This document shows, in pieces, positions 1-5,199 of a DNA stretch of 7,617 nt. The DNA comes from Methanomassiliicoccus sp. UBA386 (GTDB taxonomy: Archaea > Thermoplasmatota > Thermoplasmata > Methanomassiliicoccales > Methanomassiliicoccaceae): positions 46,759 to 54,375 of the forward strand of contig DAGU01000019.1 in assembly GCA_002498285.1 (NCBI GenBank). Reading direction: 5' to 3'. Under the pieces are notes generated by a model that was not told where the DNA came from, made no database searches, and saw only the letters and a program-made list of their open reading frames with translations. The number at the start of each line of letters is the position of its first letter. Position 1 is the first letter of the stretch. The translations under genes and the position numbers were made by a program.

Positions 1-155
1 TTGGAACCGGGCCATCCGCCTTCGATATAGTCCATCCCGAAATGGTCGAGCCTCTTCAGGATGTCCAGCTTATCTTCGGTCGAAAAGGAGACACCCTCTG
101 TCTGGGAGCCGTCCCTGAGCGTGGTGTCGTATAACGCGACTTTATCCGCTAATAA
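1..155 (-). CDS. cimA: citramalate synthase-like protein, 5' fragment
   Basis: This is the N-terminal end of a DRE-TIM metallolyase family enzyme, cut by the window edge. The minus-strand frame gives LYDTTLRDGSQTEG, then SFSTEDKLDILKRLD, then YIEGGWPGSN at the edge. The DTTLRDG block is the family's catalytic and metal-binding start. The YIEGGWPGSN block fits (R)-citramalate synthase (pyruvate plus acetyl-CoA to citramalate, for isoleucine) better than 2-isopropylmalate synthase, judging from remembered family sequences. It lies about 45 nt downstream of homoserine dehydrogenase on the same strand, so it is probably in the same operon. Oddity: the frame opens at 155 just after an in-frame TAA (156-158) and has no ATG, GTG or TTG before the conserved motif. 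The first in-frame ATG (33-35) is far too late. The 5' end may be frameshifted, mis-sequenced or non-canonically started. Family assignment is firm; the symbol is likely. Confidence 0.75.
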
Positions 156-199
156 TTAGATCCACTCCGGATGGCCTTCGTCAATACGGGGACCATATA

Positions 200-1237
200 T
201 TAAGTCATGGACCGGCACTTCGCCTCTCGTCGGGCCTCCTCATCCTTGAGGATGGCCAGCAGATCGCTCAGCAAGGCGCTGGCCGTTTCCTTGCGCCCTG
301 CGCCGCGGCCTACCACCGTGATGTCGCCTGCCAGGTCGGTCAGCATCTGGGCGATGTTGAGCGTGCCTCCGATGCTCAGCGGATGTCCTGCCGGCACCAG
401 GCGGGGGGCCACCTCCAGCTTGTCCCTCGACACCTCTCCGATCAGGCGTATGACCTTCTTCTGCTCGGCCGCCAGGGTGATCGCCTCCTCGGTGATGCCG
501 CGTATGCCGGTCCGGACGACGTCCGAATAGGTGACGTCGCGGTCGAAGATGGCATTGGCCAGGATGGCCAGCTTACATGCCGAGTCGACGCCGTCGATGT
601 CGTACGTCGGGTCCGTTTCTGCGTAACCGAGCTCCTGGGCCTCGCGCAGCGCAAAGTCGAAGGAGAGCCCCTCCTCCTTCATGCGATGGAGGATGAAGTT
701 GCATGTGCCGTTTAGAATGCCGCGCAGAGAGATGATGTCCTCCCCCATCAGCAGCTCGCGTGAGAGGTTGATGACCGGCATGGCCCCGCCGACCGAGGCC
801 TCGTATCTCAGATGTACCCGGTTGCGGGCGGCAAGCTCGGTGAGCTCGCGGAACCTCAGGGCCAAGGGCCCCTTGTTGGATGTGGCGACATGCCGGCCGG
901 CCGCCAGGGCGGTGCGGATGTGCTTGTAGCCCAATCCGCCGTCCACGATGTTGGTCGGCGTTACTTCCAACAGGAGATCGTACGCCGTCTCCTGAAGCAA
1001 CTTTTCCACGTCATCGGGGGCCTCGCCCTTCCCTACGCGGCTGGTGGATTGCTTGCGCTGCAGCAGCTCATCGGGGTCCAGCCCCGAGGGGTCGAGGGCC
1101 AGGGAGCGCGCGTCGAACGCCCCTACGATGCGAACCCTCTCGCCGAAACGCTTGACGAACAGCTCCTGCTTGTCGCGGATGGCCTCTGTGATGCCCTGGC
1201 CCACCACCCCGAAGCCGGCGATGAGGACATCCATCAC
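200..1237 (-). CDS. hom: homoserine dehydrogenase
   Basis: Catalyses NAD(P)H-dependent reduction of aspartate semialdehyde to homoserine, the branch point to threonine, methionine and isoleucine; cytoplasmic. The 345 residues show a Rossmann start (GFGVVGQG, 8-15), TSNKGP with K122, NGTCNFIL (176-183), and the family signature GYAETDPTYDIDGVD (204-218) followed by K222. E207, D218 and K222 correspond to the substrate-binding and catalytic acidic and lysine residues of the family. The protein stops after the catalytic region and lacks the C-terminal ACT domain of many bacterial enzymes. The separate ACT protein just upstream probably supplies that regulation. The start is ambiguous: a GTG at 1235-1237 overlaps the upstream TGA by four bases, and an ATG follows at 1232-1234. 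Either implies translational coupling. Confidence 0.95.
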   Translation of the reverse strand: MMDVLIAGFGVVGQGITEAIRDKQELFVKRFGERVRIVGAFDARSLALDPSGLDPDELLQRKQSTSRVGKGEAPDDVEKLLQETAYDLLLEVTPTNIVDGGLGYKHIRTALAAGRHVATSNKGPLALRFRELTELAARNRVHLRYEASVGGAMPVINLSRELLMGEDIISLRGILNGTCNFILHRMKEEGLSFDFALREAQELGYAETDPTYDIDGVDSACKLAILANAIFDRDVTYSDVVRTGIRGITEEAITLAAEQKKVIRLIGEVSRDKLEVAPRLVPAGHPLSIGGTLNIAQMLTDLAGDITVVGRGAGRKETASALLSDLLAILKDEEARREAKCRSMT

Positions 1238-1728
1238 TCCAGCCCCCTGATGAGCATGTAGCCGCCGTTCTCAGCATGCTGGCGGAAGAACTGTTCGACC
1301 GTCTCCAGCGATCCCTTGCGGGTCACTCTCCCGGTGACCATGGCCGCTCGCGAGCCGGACGTCAGGGAGCCGGTGATCCTTATGTCCAGAGATGCCACCC
1401 CTTCCATGGACTCCATGCCGTGGGTGAGCGCCTCGATCTCCCTGGACGATATGTCGCCCACCAGGAGGTACTGCAGAGGATACGACTCGTAGACCGCGTC
1501 CATCTTGACCACGATCACGTTGCTGCCCTCCCACACCTCCATGATGCGCTCCAGGGACTTGTCGGTACGGACCTCGAAGGTGACGTTGACGGCGATGCGG
1601 CCGCCCACCATGGCGTCGTGGTGGTGTACCACTCCAATTATATTTCCGTCGTTGGCGGATATGGGCTCTAGCGCCCCCACCAGCTGGCCGGGAACGTCCA
1701 TTAGGCTCAGGTCCACGTTTACCTTCAT
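1234..1728 (-). CDS. ACT-domain protein, predicted regulator of homoserine dehydrogenase
   Basis: A 164-residue cytoplasmic protein. Residues 1-75 form a recognisable ACT domain: the beta-alpha turn DVPGQL (11-16), then the second strand NIIGVVHHHD (29-38) with G32 at the usual ligand-binding turn. Residues 85-164 have alternating strands and helices (YLLVGDI, IEALTHGMESMEGV, YMLIRGLE) and may be a second, divergent ACT-like unit. Archaeal genomes often encode such a protein beside hom (the group described as a predicted allosteric regulator of homoserine dehydrogenase), and here the two genes overlap by four bases. The likely role, by inference, is sensing threonine or another end product and controlling the enzyme in trans. 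It is the first gene of the operon. The ATG at 1726-1728 is preceded by a weak AGGACGG. Confidence 0.85.
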   Translation of the reverse strand: MKVNVDLSLMDVPGQLVGALEPISANDGNIIGVVHHHDAMVGGRIAVNVTFEVRTDKSLERIMEVWEGSNVIVVKMDAVYESYPLQYLLVGDISSREIEALTHGMESMEGVASLDIRITGSLTSGSRAAMVTGRVTRKGSLETVEQFFRQHAENGGYMLIRGLE

Positions 1729-1760
1729 ATCGATCCGTCCTGCCTGCTAATCGGCGAGGA

Positions 1761-1770
1761 GCTAATTAAT
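1761..1770 (-). promoter_or_regulatory. TATA-like box for the ACT-hom-cimA operon
   Basis: On the minus strand this reads ATTAATTAGC, an AT-rich island in GC-rich surroundings, centred about 38 nt before the ATG of the ACT gene. Archaeal transcription would start near 1740, leaving a short leader. It is the only plausible promoter between the tRNA-Ser gene and the operon. Confidence 0.45.
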
Positions 1771-1807
1771 CCAATGGTCCGCCGAAGCATCGTTCCGAAA
1801 AAGAGCA

Positions 1808-1894
1808 TGGCGCCGAGGGTGAGATTTGAACTCACGAGTCCTTGCGGACACAAGCTTTCCAGGCTTGCGCCTTACCGGTCTGGGCCACCTCGGC
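1808..1894 (-). tRNA. tRNA-Ser (anticodon GGA)
   Basis: Folded by eye on the minus strand. The acceptor stem is GCCGAGG (1888-1894) pairing with CCTCGGC (1812-1818). The discriminator is G (1811), followed by an encoded CCA (1808-1810). The anticodon arm is CAAGC/GCTTG around the loop CTGGAAA, giving anticodon GGA at 1858-1860. The T loop is TTCAAAT. A long variable arm, GTCC-GCAA-GGAC (1838-1849), is diagnostic of a class II tRNA such as serine. No intron is seen. It decodes UCC and UCU. Confidence 0.97.
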
Positions 1895-1920
1895 CTGGTT
1901 TTCCTCCCTACCGCTTCCTA

Positions 1921-2748
1921 TCATTTAAAGATGTCGGACCCTGCTGGATGGGTTCTTCCAACGCCAAGGGGGCCGCGGAGCGAGTCGCGCAGCGTGGGTC
2001 GCCCCCGGCGCGCCGCTCGGACGGCCTCACGGTCGAGCTCGACCACCACAATGTCTTCCTTGAAGTAGGCGGCCTTGGCCAACCGCTCCCCTCCGGGACC
2101 GGCCGCCTCGGCCCCGCCGAAGAACACCTGGCTGAGCTGGGTCCCGGCCTGGTTGGAGTACAGGCAATATGAGGCGTTCTCAACGGCCCTGGCGGGCACC
2201 AGCCTCTCGAACAGCTGGAGGGAGGTGACGGGTGAAGCGGACAGGCATACGATGGCCTCGGCTCCCTGAAGAGCATACCATTTGCTTAGCTCCGGGAACG
2301 AGAGATCGTAGCATATGACCACGCCGATCCTCATCCCGTTCGCTTCCATGGGAGCGGGCGCGCCGCCGGGAGTGAAGTAGAACCCCTCCTCGAAGGGTCC
2401 GAAGTTGGCCAGGTTGACCTTGTCATACCTCTGAACATTCCCGTCCGGAGAGACCATCACCGCGCTGTTGCGCAGCACCCCCGGCAGTTCGTCATCCCAG
2501 GCGGCCATGCCGAAAAGGATCGGAGAGCCGACCTCGGAGGACATCTTTTCCACTGCGGCCACTGACGGCCCATCGATATCCTCGGCTAGGCGGAACACCT
2601 CGTCCCTTACCATGTACCCGGTGAGGAACAGCTCCGGGAAGATGTAGAGGTCCGCCTCCCGCTTGGAGAGCATACGCTCCATCCTTGAGAGGTTCTCCTC
2701 CTTGTTCCCAAGGGCGCAGGGGATCTGGCAGAGGGCCGCGCGCATCAT
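1921..2748 (-). CDS. nitrilase-superfamily carbon-nitrogen hydrolase (amidohydrolase)
   Basis: A 275-residue cytosolic amidase of normal single-domain length. The Glu-Lys-Cys triad is complete: E39 in IFPELFLTGY, K110 in RYDKVNL, and C146 in GVVICYDLSFPE. A VENASYCLYSNQAG block (189-202) follows, as in related amidases. The exact substrate cannot be read from sequence. The block after the lysine, NFGPFEEGFYFTPGG (115-129), resembles the region after the catalytic Lys in the glutaminase domain of glutamine-dependent NAD synthetases (from memory, NYGVFDE..YF.PG). The Cys block is instead of the general amidase type. It is divergent from nadE across 77 bp, so it could release ammonia for NAD synthesis (inference). 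Other options are omega-amidase or another small-amide hydrolase. Start: two adjacent ATGs (2746-2748 and 2743-2745) with no Shine-Dalgarno; leaderless translation is plausible. Confidence 0.88.
   Translation of the reverse strand: MMRAALCQIPCALGNKEENLSRMERMLSKREADLYIFPELFLTGYMVRDEVFRLAEDIDGPSVAAVEKMSSEVGSPILFGMAAWDDELPGVLRNSAVMVSPDGNVQRYDKVNLANFGPFEEGFYFTPGGAPAPMEANGMRIGVVICYDLSFPELSKWYALQGAEAIVCLSASPVTSLQLFERLVPARAVENASYCLYSNQAGTQLSQVFFGGAEAAGPGGERLAKAAYFKEDIVVVELDREAVRAARRGRPTLRDSLRGPLGVGRTHPAGSDIFK
1923..1930 (-). promoter_or_regulatory. TATA box for tRNA-Ser
   Basis: The minus strand reads CTTTAAAT, about 32 nt before the first base of tRNA-Ser, as expected for an archaeal tRNA promoter with a few nucleotides of 5' leader. 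It lies within the last codons and stop of the amidohydrolase gene (stop 1921-1923), so the tRNA promoter is embedded in the upstream gene's 3' end. Confidence 0.5.
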
Positions 2749-2770
2749 GCGGACGATTATGGCCGTGGCA

Positions 2771-2802
2771 CGATATTAGCCTTGGCAGGATAAGCCATAA
2801 GT
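2771..2802. promoter_or_regulatory. divergent promoter region between the amidohydrolase and nadE
   Basis: In the 77 bp between the two start codons, two TATA-like sequences sit nearly symmetrically: GCTAATATCG on the minus strand (2771-2780), about 27 nt from the amidohydrolase ATG, and CATAAGT on the plus strand (2796-2802), about 27 nt from the nadE ATG. Neither gene has a Shine-Dalgarno sequence, so both mRNAs may be leaderless. GGATAAGCC (2788-2796) is an alternative box for the minus strand. Confidence 0.4.
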
Positions 2803-2825
2803 TCTGCCTTTGCCTTCCACCTTCG

Positions 2826-3626
2826 ATGAGGCCGCAGCTGAGGGAGCACGCCAGGGATGCCATAGAGGATTTCGTCCGCCATCATGTAGAGATGAGCGGA
2901 GGCAGCGGCGTCATCATCGGCCTCAGCGGGGGCCTGGACTCGGTGACGGTGTCCAAGCTGTGCTGCGATGCCCTCGGTCCGGACCGGGTGCTGAATATCT
3001 ACATGCCATCCGCCACCTCGTCGGCGCAGGACCTCCGGGACGCTGAGGAGCTGTGCTGCCTGACGGGCGCCGAGCTCTGCGTCATCGATATCTGCCCGGC
3101 AGTGGAGGCGTTCCGCTCCATCCTGCCGGGGATGGAGCGAACGGACGTGGCCGGGAATGTCATGGCCAGGTGCCGCATGGTCGTGCTGTTCCATCACGCC
3201 CGCCTCATGGGCCGGGTGGTGATGGGGACCAGCAATAAGAGTGAGCTCCTGACCGGCTATTTCACCAAGTTCGGGGACGGCGGCTCGGACTTCTGCCCTC
3301 TCGGCGACCTGTACAAGACGGAGGTCCGGGAGCTGGCCCGTCAGATAGGGGTGCCTCAGGCCATCATCGGCAAGGCGCCCTCGGCCGGGCTGTGGGGTGG
3401 GCAGACCGATGAGATCGAGATGGGGATGACCTACGATGAGCTGGACCAAGTGCTATTCGGCATCGAGAAGGGCCTCGACGACGAGGCCATCGCGGCCGAG
3501 ACGTCCATCTCCATGGACAAGGTGTCCAGGGCCCGTTCGATGTATCGCTGCAGCGTGCACAAGAGGAAGATGCCGCTCATACCCAAGCTGGGCGTCCGCA
3601 CCCTTGGCCTGGACTGGAGAGAGTGA
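2826..3626 (+). CDS. nadE: NAD synthetase, ammonia-dependent type
   Basis: Final step of NAD synthesis: deamido-NAD is adenylated with ATP and then amidated to NAD; cytosolic, homodimeric in the family. The 266 residues match the usual short form without a glutaminase domain. Motifs: the ATP-pyrophosphatase P-loop SGGLDS (34-39); GTSNKSE (134-140); TKFGDGGSDFCPLGDLYKTE (147-166), which lines the dinucleotide and ATP sites; and KAPSAGLWGGQTDE (183-196). An in-frame start 47 codons earlier (2685) would add a low-complexity extension and overlap the divergent amidohydrolase, so the ATG at 2826 was chosen. No Shine-Dalgarno sequence is present. The amide donor may be free ammonia or ammonia from the neighbouring amidohydrolase. 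The stop codon is adjacent to that of the convergent membrane-protein gene. Confidence 0.95.
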   Translation: MRPQLREHARDAIEDFVRHHVEMSGGSGVIIGLSGGLDSVTVSKLCCDALGPDRVLNIYMPSATSSAQDLRDAEELCCLTGAELCVIDICPAVEAFRSILPGMERTDVAGNVMARCRMVVLFHHARLMGRVVMGTSNKSELLTGYFTKFGDGGSDFCPLGDLYKTEVRELARQIGVPQAIIGKAPSAGLWGGQTDEIEMGMTYDELDQVLFGIEKGLDDEAIAAETSISMDKVSRARSMYRCSVHKRKMPLIPKLGVRTLGLDWRE

Positions 3627-4106
3627 TCAGCGGCGCAGGCGCTCGACCAGACGAGCGTCGTCGATGGCGTCGAAGAACACCCGGTCGGCCCGCTTCCCCC
3701 AGGCCCAGGCGAACCTCTGAGGCGTTCGCAGCCGCAGTTCGATGAGCCCGCGCTTGCGCGTCGTCACCCCGACCACCGGGCCAGCCATGCGAAAGGATAT
3801 GCCGATCTTTCTCGGCCCGGCATCCACCAGCCTAGCGTCCACCACGTTGTCCAGGGGGATCGTCGCCTTGAAGTACCATCCCTGCCTCAGCACCAGCCGG
3901 TCATCGTGCAGCTCGTGGTCCGTGAGGAAGGGCGATACTCCGAGGAAAAGTGATACGAACAGCAGCAGGATCATGACCGACGCTCCAAGGACCGGATCGA
4001 CGGGAGTGCCGAGCATGATCAGCAGAACGGCCGTGGGGACAAAGAGATGAAGCGCCAGGTTCGGCAGGAACACCTGCTTGGAATATGGATAAGGTGACAT
4101 GGCCAT
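3627..4106 (-). CDS. two-TM membrane protein with a bacterial-type PH-like domain
   Basis: 159 residues. Two hydrophobic helices (about 14-33 and 37-58) form a membrane hairpin. A soluble beta-rich domain (about 63-155) follows, with the pattern of prokaryotic PH-like (DUF304/bPH2) domains: ELHDDRLVLRQGWYFKATIPLDNVVDARLV, split here as ELHDDRLVLRQGW and IPLDNVVDARLV, then IELRLRTPQRFAWAW. The domain probably faces the cytoplasm. Its function is unknown; such proteins are usually annotated as hypothetical, and no partner gene is evident here. Start choices are ATG 4104-4106 (MAMSPYP) or ATG 4098-4100 (MSPYP), neither with a good Shine-Dalgarno. It is convergent with nadE with no bases between the two stop codons. 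Confidence 0.8.
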   Translation of the reverse strand: MAMSPYPYSKQVFLPNLALHLFVPTAVLLIMLGTPVDPVLGASVMILLLFVSLFLGVSPFLTDHELHDDRLVLRQGWYFKATIPLDNVVDARLVDAGPRKIGISFRMAGPVVGVTTRKRGLIELRLRTPQRFAWAWGKRADRVFFDAIDDARLVERLRR

Positions 4107-4140
4107 GCCCTTGAATCGCCGCGGGGATATGGCAATAAGC

Positions 4141-4159
4141 CTTCTAAACTACTTCTAAA
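4141..4159. repeat. 11-bp-spaced direct repeat upstream of the PH-like gene
   Basis: CTTCTAAA occurs at 4141-4148 and again at 4152-4159, one helical turn (11 bp) apart. On the minus strand each copy reads TTTAGAAG, so one copy could serve as the TATA element of the PH-like gene (start 4106, about 38 nt away) and the pair could be a binding site on one DNA face. Confidence 0.45.
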
Positions 4160-4178
4160 GGGGCATTTGAGGGAAATG

Positions 4179-4188
4179 TTTATAAAAT
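4179..4188 (+). promoter_or_regulatory. TATA box for tRNA-Glu
   Basis: TTTATAAAAT, preceded by a purine-rich GGGAAATG that could act as a BRE, ends 25 nt before the mature tRNA-Glu 5' end. Sequence and spacing are those of a strong archaeal promoter. Confidence 0.75.
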
Positions 4189-4212
4189 ACCTCTTTATTT
4201 GCGGAGGTACAC

Positions 4213-4288
4213 GCTCCCGTAGTGTAGCGGCCAATCATGAAGCCCTCTCGAGGCTTCGACTCGGGTTCAAATCCCGACGGGAGCACCA
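4213..4288 (+). tRNA. tRNA-Glu (anticodon CTC)
   Basis: The acceptor stem is GCTCCCG (4213-4219) pairing with CGGGAGC (4278-4284). The discriminator is A (4285), followed by encoded CCA (4286-4288). The anticodon arm is AAGCC/GGCTT around CTCTCGA, with anticodon CTC at 4247-4249. The T arm is TCGGG-TTCAAAT-CCCGA. The variable loop is short. Total length is 76 nt with no intron. It decodes GAG. T-rich stretches just downstream (for example 4302-4320 and 4361-4370) may serve as terminators. Confidence 0.97.
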
Positions 4289-4634
4289 TCACTGTTATCA
4301 AGTCATTCTTCTTGGATTTCTATCAAAATGGCCATTCTCCATTGGCGGCCAAACCCTTCCATTTTTCTTCCTGGCGCGCCCCAAACCTGCCCCTTATAGT
4401 AAAGGATGCAGTCATGACCTCCAGTGCCTCTCCCCTTCGCGCGCTCGCTCCTTCCATCGGCCTGACAAGGGCATTGGATGCTGTGCCCACTGCCCATGAT
4501 CGGACTCTCCGTTTTTCGAGGGGGAAGGAGATGGGCGTCGCATCCGCGAGGGGTCGTCCGCGACGCGATCGGCCCTGTTCCAAAGCAGCGGTCGGACCGG
4601 GCCGCGTGTCAAGAGATGATAGGTGGTCAGAACT
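4289..4634. other. gene-poor interval with a GC-rich potentially structured segment
   Basis: About 350 bp with no convincing gene; the open frames here overlap the tRNA or show no recognisable protein. Two adjacent inverted repeats stand out: GCGTCGC (4535-4541) with GCGACGC (4560-4566), and CGGCCC (4570-4575) with GGGCCG (4599-4604). The second encloses another short inverted repeat, CGGTC-G-GACCG (4590-4600). This could be a structured RNA, or chance pairing in GC-rich DNA. Confidence 0.35.
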
Positions 4635-4649
4635 CTACATCTGATGTAG
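4635..4649. repeat. palindrome A upstream of the zinc-ribbon gene
   Basis: CTACATC-T-GATGTAG is a perfect inverted repeat with 7-bp arms around one base. Its 13-bp core, TACATCTGATGTA, recurs with one change as palindrome C at 4701-4713. It is a candidate distal operator. A TTTTT run at 4652-4656 follows, but the loop is too short for a normal terminator hairpin. Confidence 0.55.
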
Positions 4650-4659
4650 TGTTTTTGAT

Positions 4660-4678
4660 GAATTATGTTCAATAATTC
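4660..4678. repeat. palindrome B upstream of the zinc-ribbon gene
   Basis: GAATTAT-GTTCA-ATAATTC is a perfect 7-bp inverted repeat with a 5-bp spacer, lying between palindromes A and C. Its sequence differs from theirs, so it may bind a different protein or be fortuitous in AT-rich DNA. Confidence 0.45.
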
Positions 4679-4683
4679 CACAA

Positions 4684-4700
4684 TGTATTTATTATATATG
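4684..4700 (+). promoter_or_regulatory. TATA region for the double zinc-ribbon gene
   Basis: An AT-only core, TATTTATTATATAT, within an AT-rich island. A box at 4688-4695 would place the transcription start near 4717-4722, giving a leader of about 45 nt that ends in the GAGGAGG ribosome binding site before the ATG at 4765. Confidence 0.55.
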
Positions 4701-4713
4701 TACATTTGATGTA
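4701..4713. promoter_or_regulatory. palindrome C, probable operator between TATA and transcription start
   Basis: TACAT-TTG-ATGTA matches the core of palindrome A at 12 of 13 positions, 65 bp downstream. It immediately follows the TATA region and precedes the expected transcription start, where an archaeal repressor would block polymerase recruitment. Confidence 0.5.
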
Positions 4714-4748
4714 TTAGTGAGGGGGCAACTCGCGATAGAGCGAATGCC

Positions 4749-4755
4749 GAGGAGG
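4749..4755 (+). promoter_or_regulatory. ribosome binding site deciding the zinc-ribbon start
   Basis: GAGGAGG ends 9 nt before the ATG at 4765, which is ideal spacing, whereas the ATG at 4756 touches it. This favours 4765 over the in-frame GTG 4717 and the ATGs at 4744, 4756 and 4780. Confidence 0.65.
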
Positions 4756-4764
4756 ATGAACGAT

Positions 4765-5199
4765 ATGTCGGAACGAAATATGAGCGGTGGACCTTACAAC
4801 ACGATCGCCGAGACTGAGTGGTGCCAAAGGAGCGAAGCTCAGGATTATGGAGATGCTGAACCCCTTGATTCGTGGGATGCATGGGCCGGCAAGCCCATAT
4901 GCCCAAGGTGCCGCTGTGTCGACACCAATCCTGACCCGGAAGAGAACTTCCCCTGGCACTATAGGGTATGCAATAACTGTCATCAGCACTTCCTATGGAG
5001 GGTGGCTTTCAACGTGATGCCCCTGAACCGCTGCTTCCGTTGCGGTTACGAATGGGAGGCCGGAAAGACCAAGCCGAAGACCTGTGCGAGCCCTAGCTGC
5101 AGGTCTCCCCGCTGGGACCAGCCCCGGGTGCCTACCAAAGAGGAGGCGCTGGACATGTTGGAATCAAGGCTGGACAGGATATTCAAGAACAAGAAGTGA
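4765..5199 (+). CDS. double zinc-ribbon protein
   Basis: A 144-residue soluble protein, not recognised as a named family. From this start there is a polar N-terminus (1-40), then a first zinc ribbon with CPRC (C46, C49) and CNNC (C69, C72). A second ribbon follows with CFRCGYEW (C90, C93) and C107/C112 in CASPSC, then RSPRWDQPR (113-121). The second unit resembles the archaeal module C-x-RCGYEW...P..C-x-x-C-x-SP-x-W-x-PR, here with four rather than two residues between the last cysteines. A charged, probably helical tail (EEALDMLESRLDRIFKNKK) ends the protein. It is likely a nucleic-acid or protein-binding factor (inference). It lies alone behind a promoter with three palindromes, so it may be tightly regulated, possibly by itself. 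A leaderless start at GTG 4717 would add 16 residues. Confidence 0.8.
   Translation: MSERNMSGGPYNTIAETEWCQRSEAQDYGDAEPLDSWDAWAGKPICPRCRCVDTNPDPEENFPWHYRVCNNCHQHFLWRVAFNVMPLNRCFRCGYEWEAGKTKPKTCASPSCRSPRWDQPRVPTKEEALDMLESRLDRIFKNKK

Noticed and set aside
2685..2825. N-terminal extension of NadE from an earlier in-frame start
   Set aside because: The extra 47 residues are Arg/Gly/Pro/Ser-rich without a family counterpart and would overlap the divergent amidohydrolase gene and erase the promoter region.
2757..3449. A 230-codon minus-strand open frame opposite nadE
   Set aside because: It is antisense to a clearly identified enzyme, has no recognisable domain, is rich in His, Gln and Pro as expected for a GC-rich shadow frame, and its 3' end runs into the divergent promoter region.
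4167..4644. Open frames across tRNA-Glu and the following interval, both strands
   Set aside because: They run through the tRNA gene or show low-complexity, basic shadow-like sequence with no motif or ribosome binding site.
4635..4656. Intrinsic terminator from palindrome A plus the TTTTT run
   Set aside because: The inverted repeat has a one-base centre, so the RNA hairpin would be weak, and its core is repeated near the next promoter, which fits a protein-binding site better.
4612..4662. Possible C/D-box guide RNA (TGATGA at 4655-4660, CTGA at 4641-4644)
   Set aside because: No downstream D box at the expected distance and no good first C box; the motifs are parts of the palindromes and AT-rich promoter DNA.
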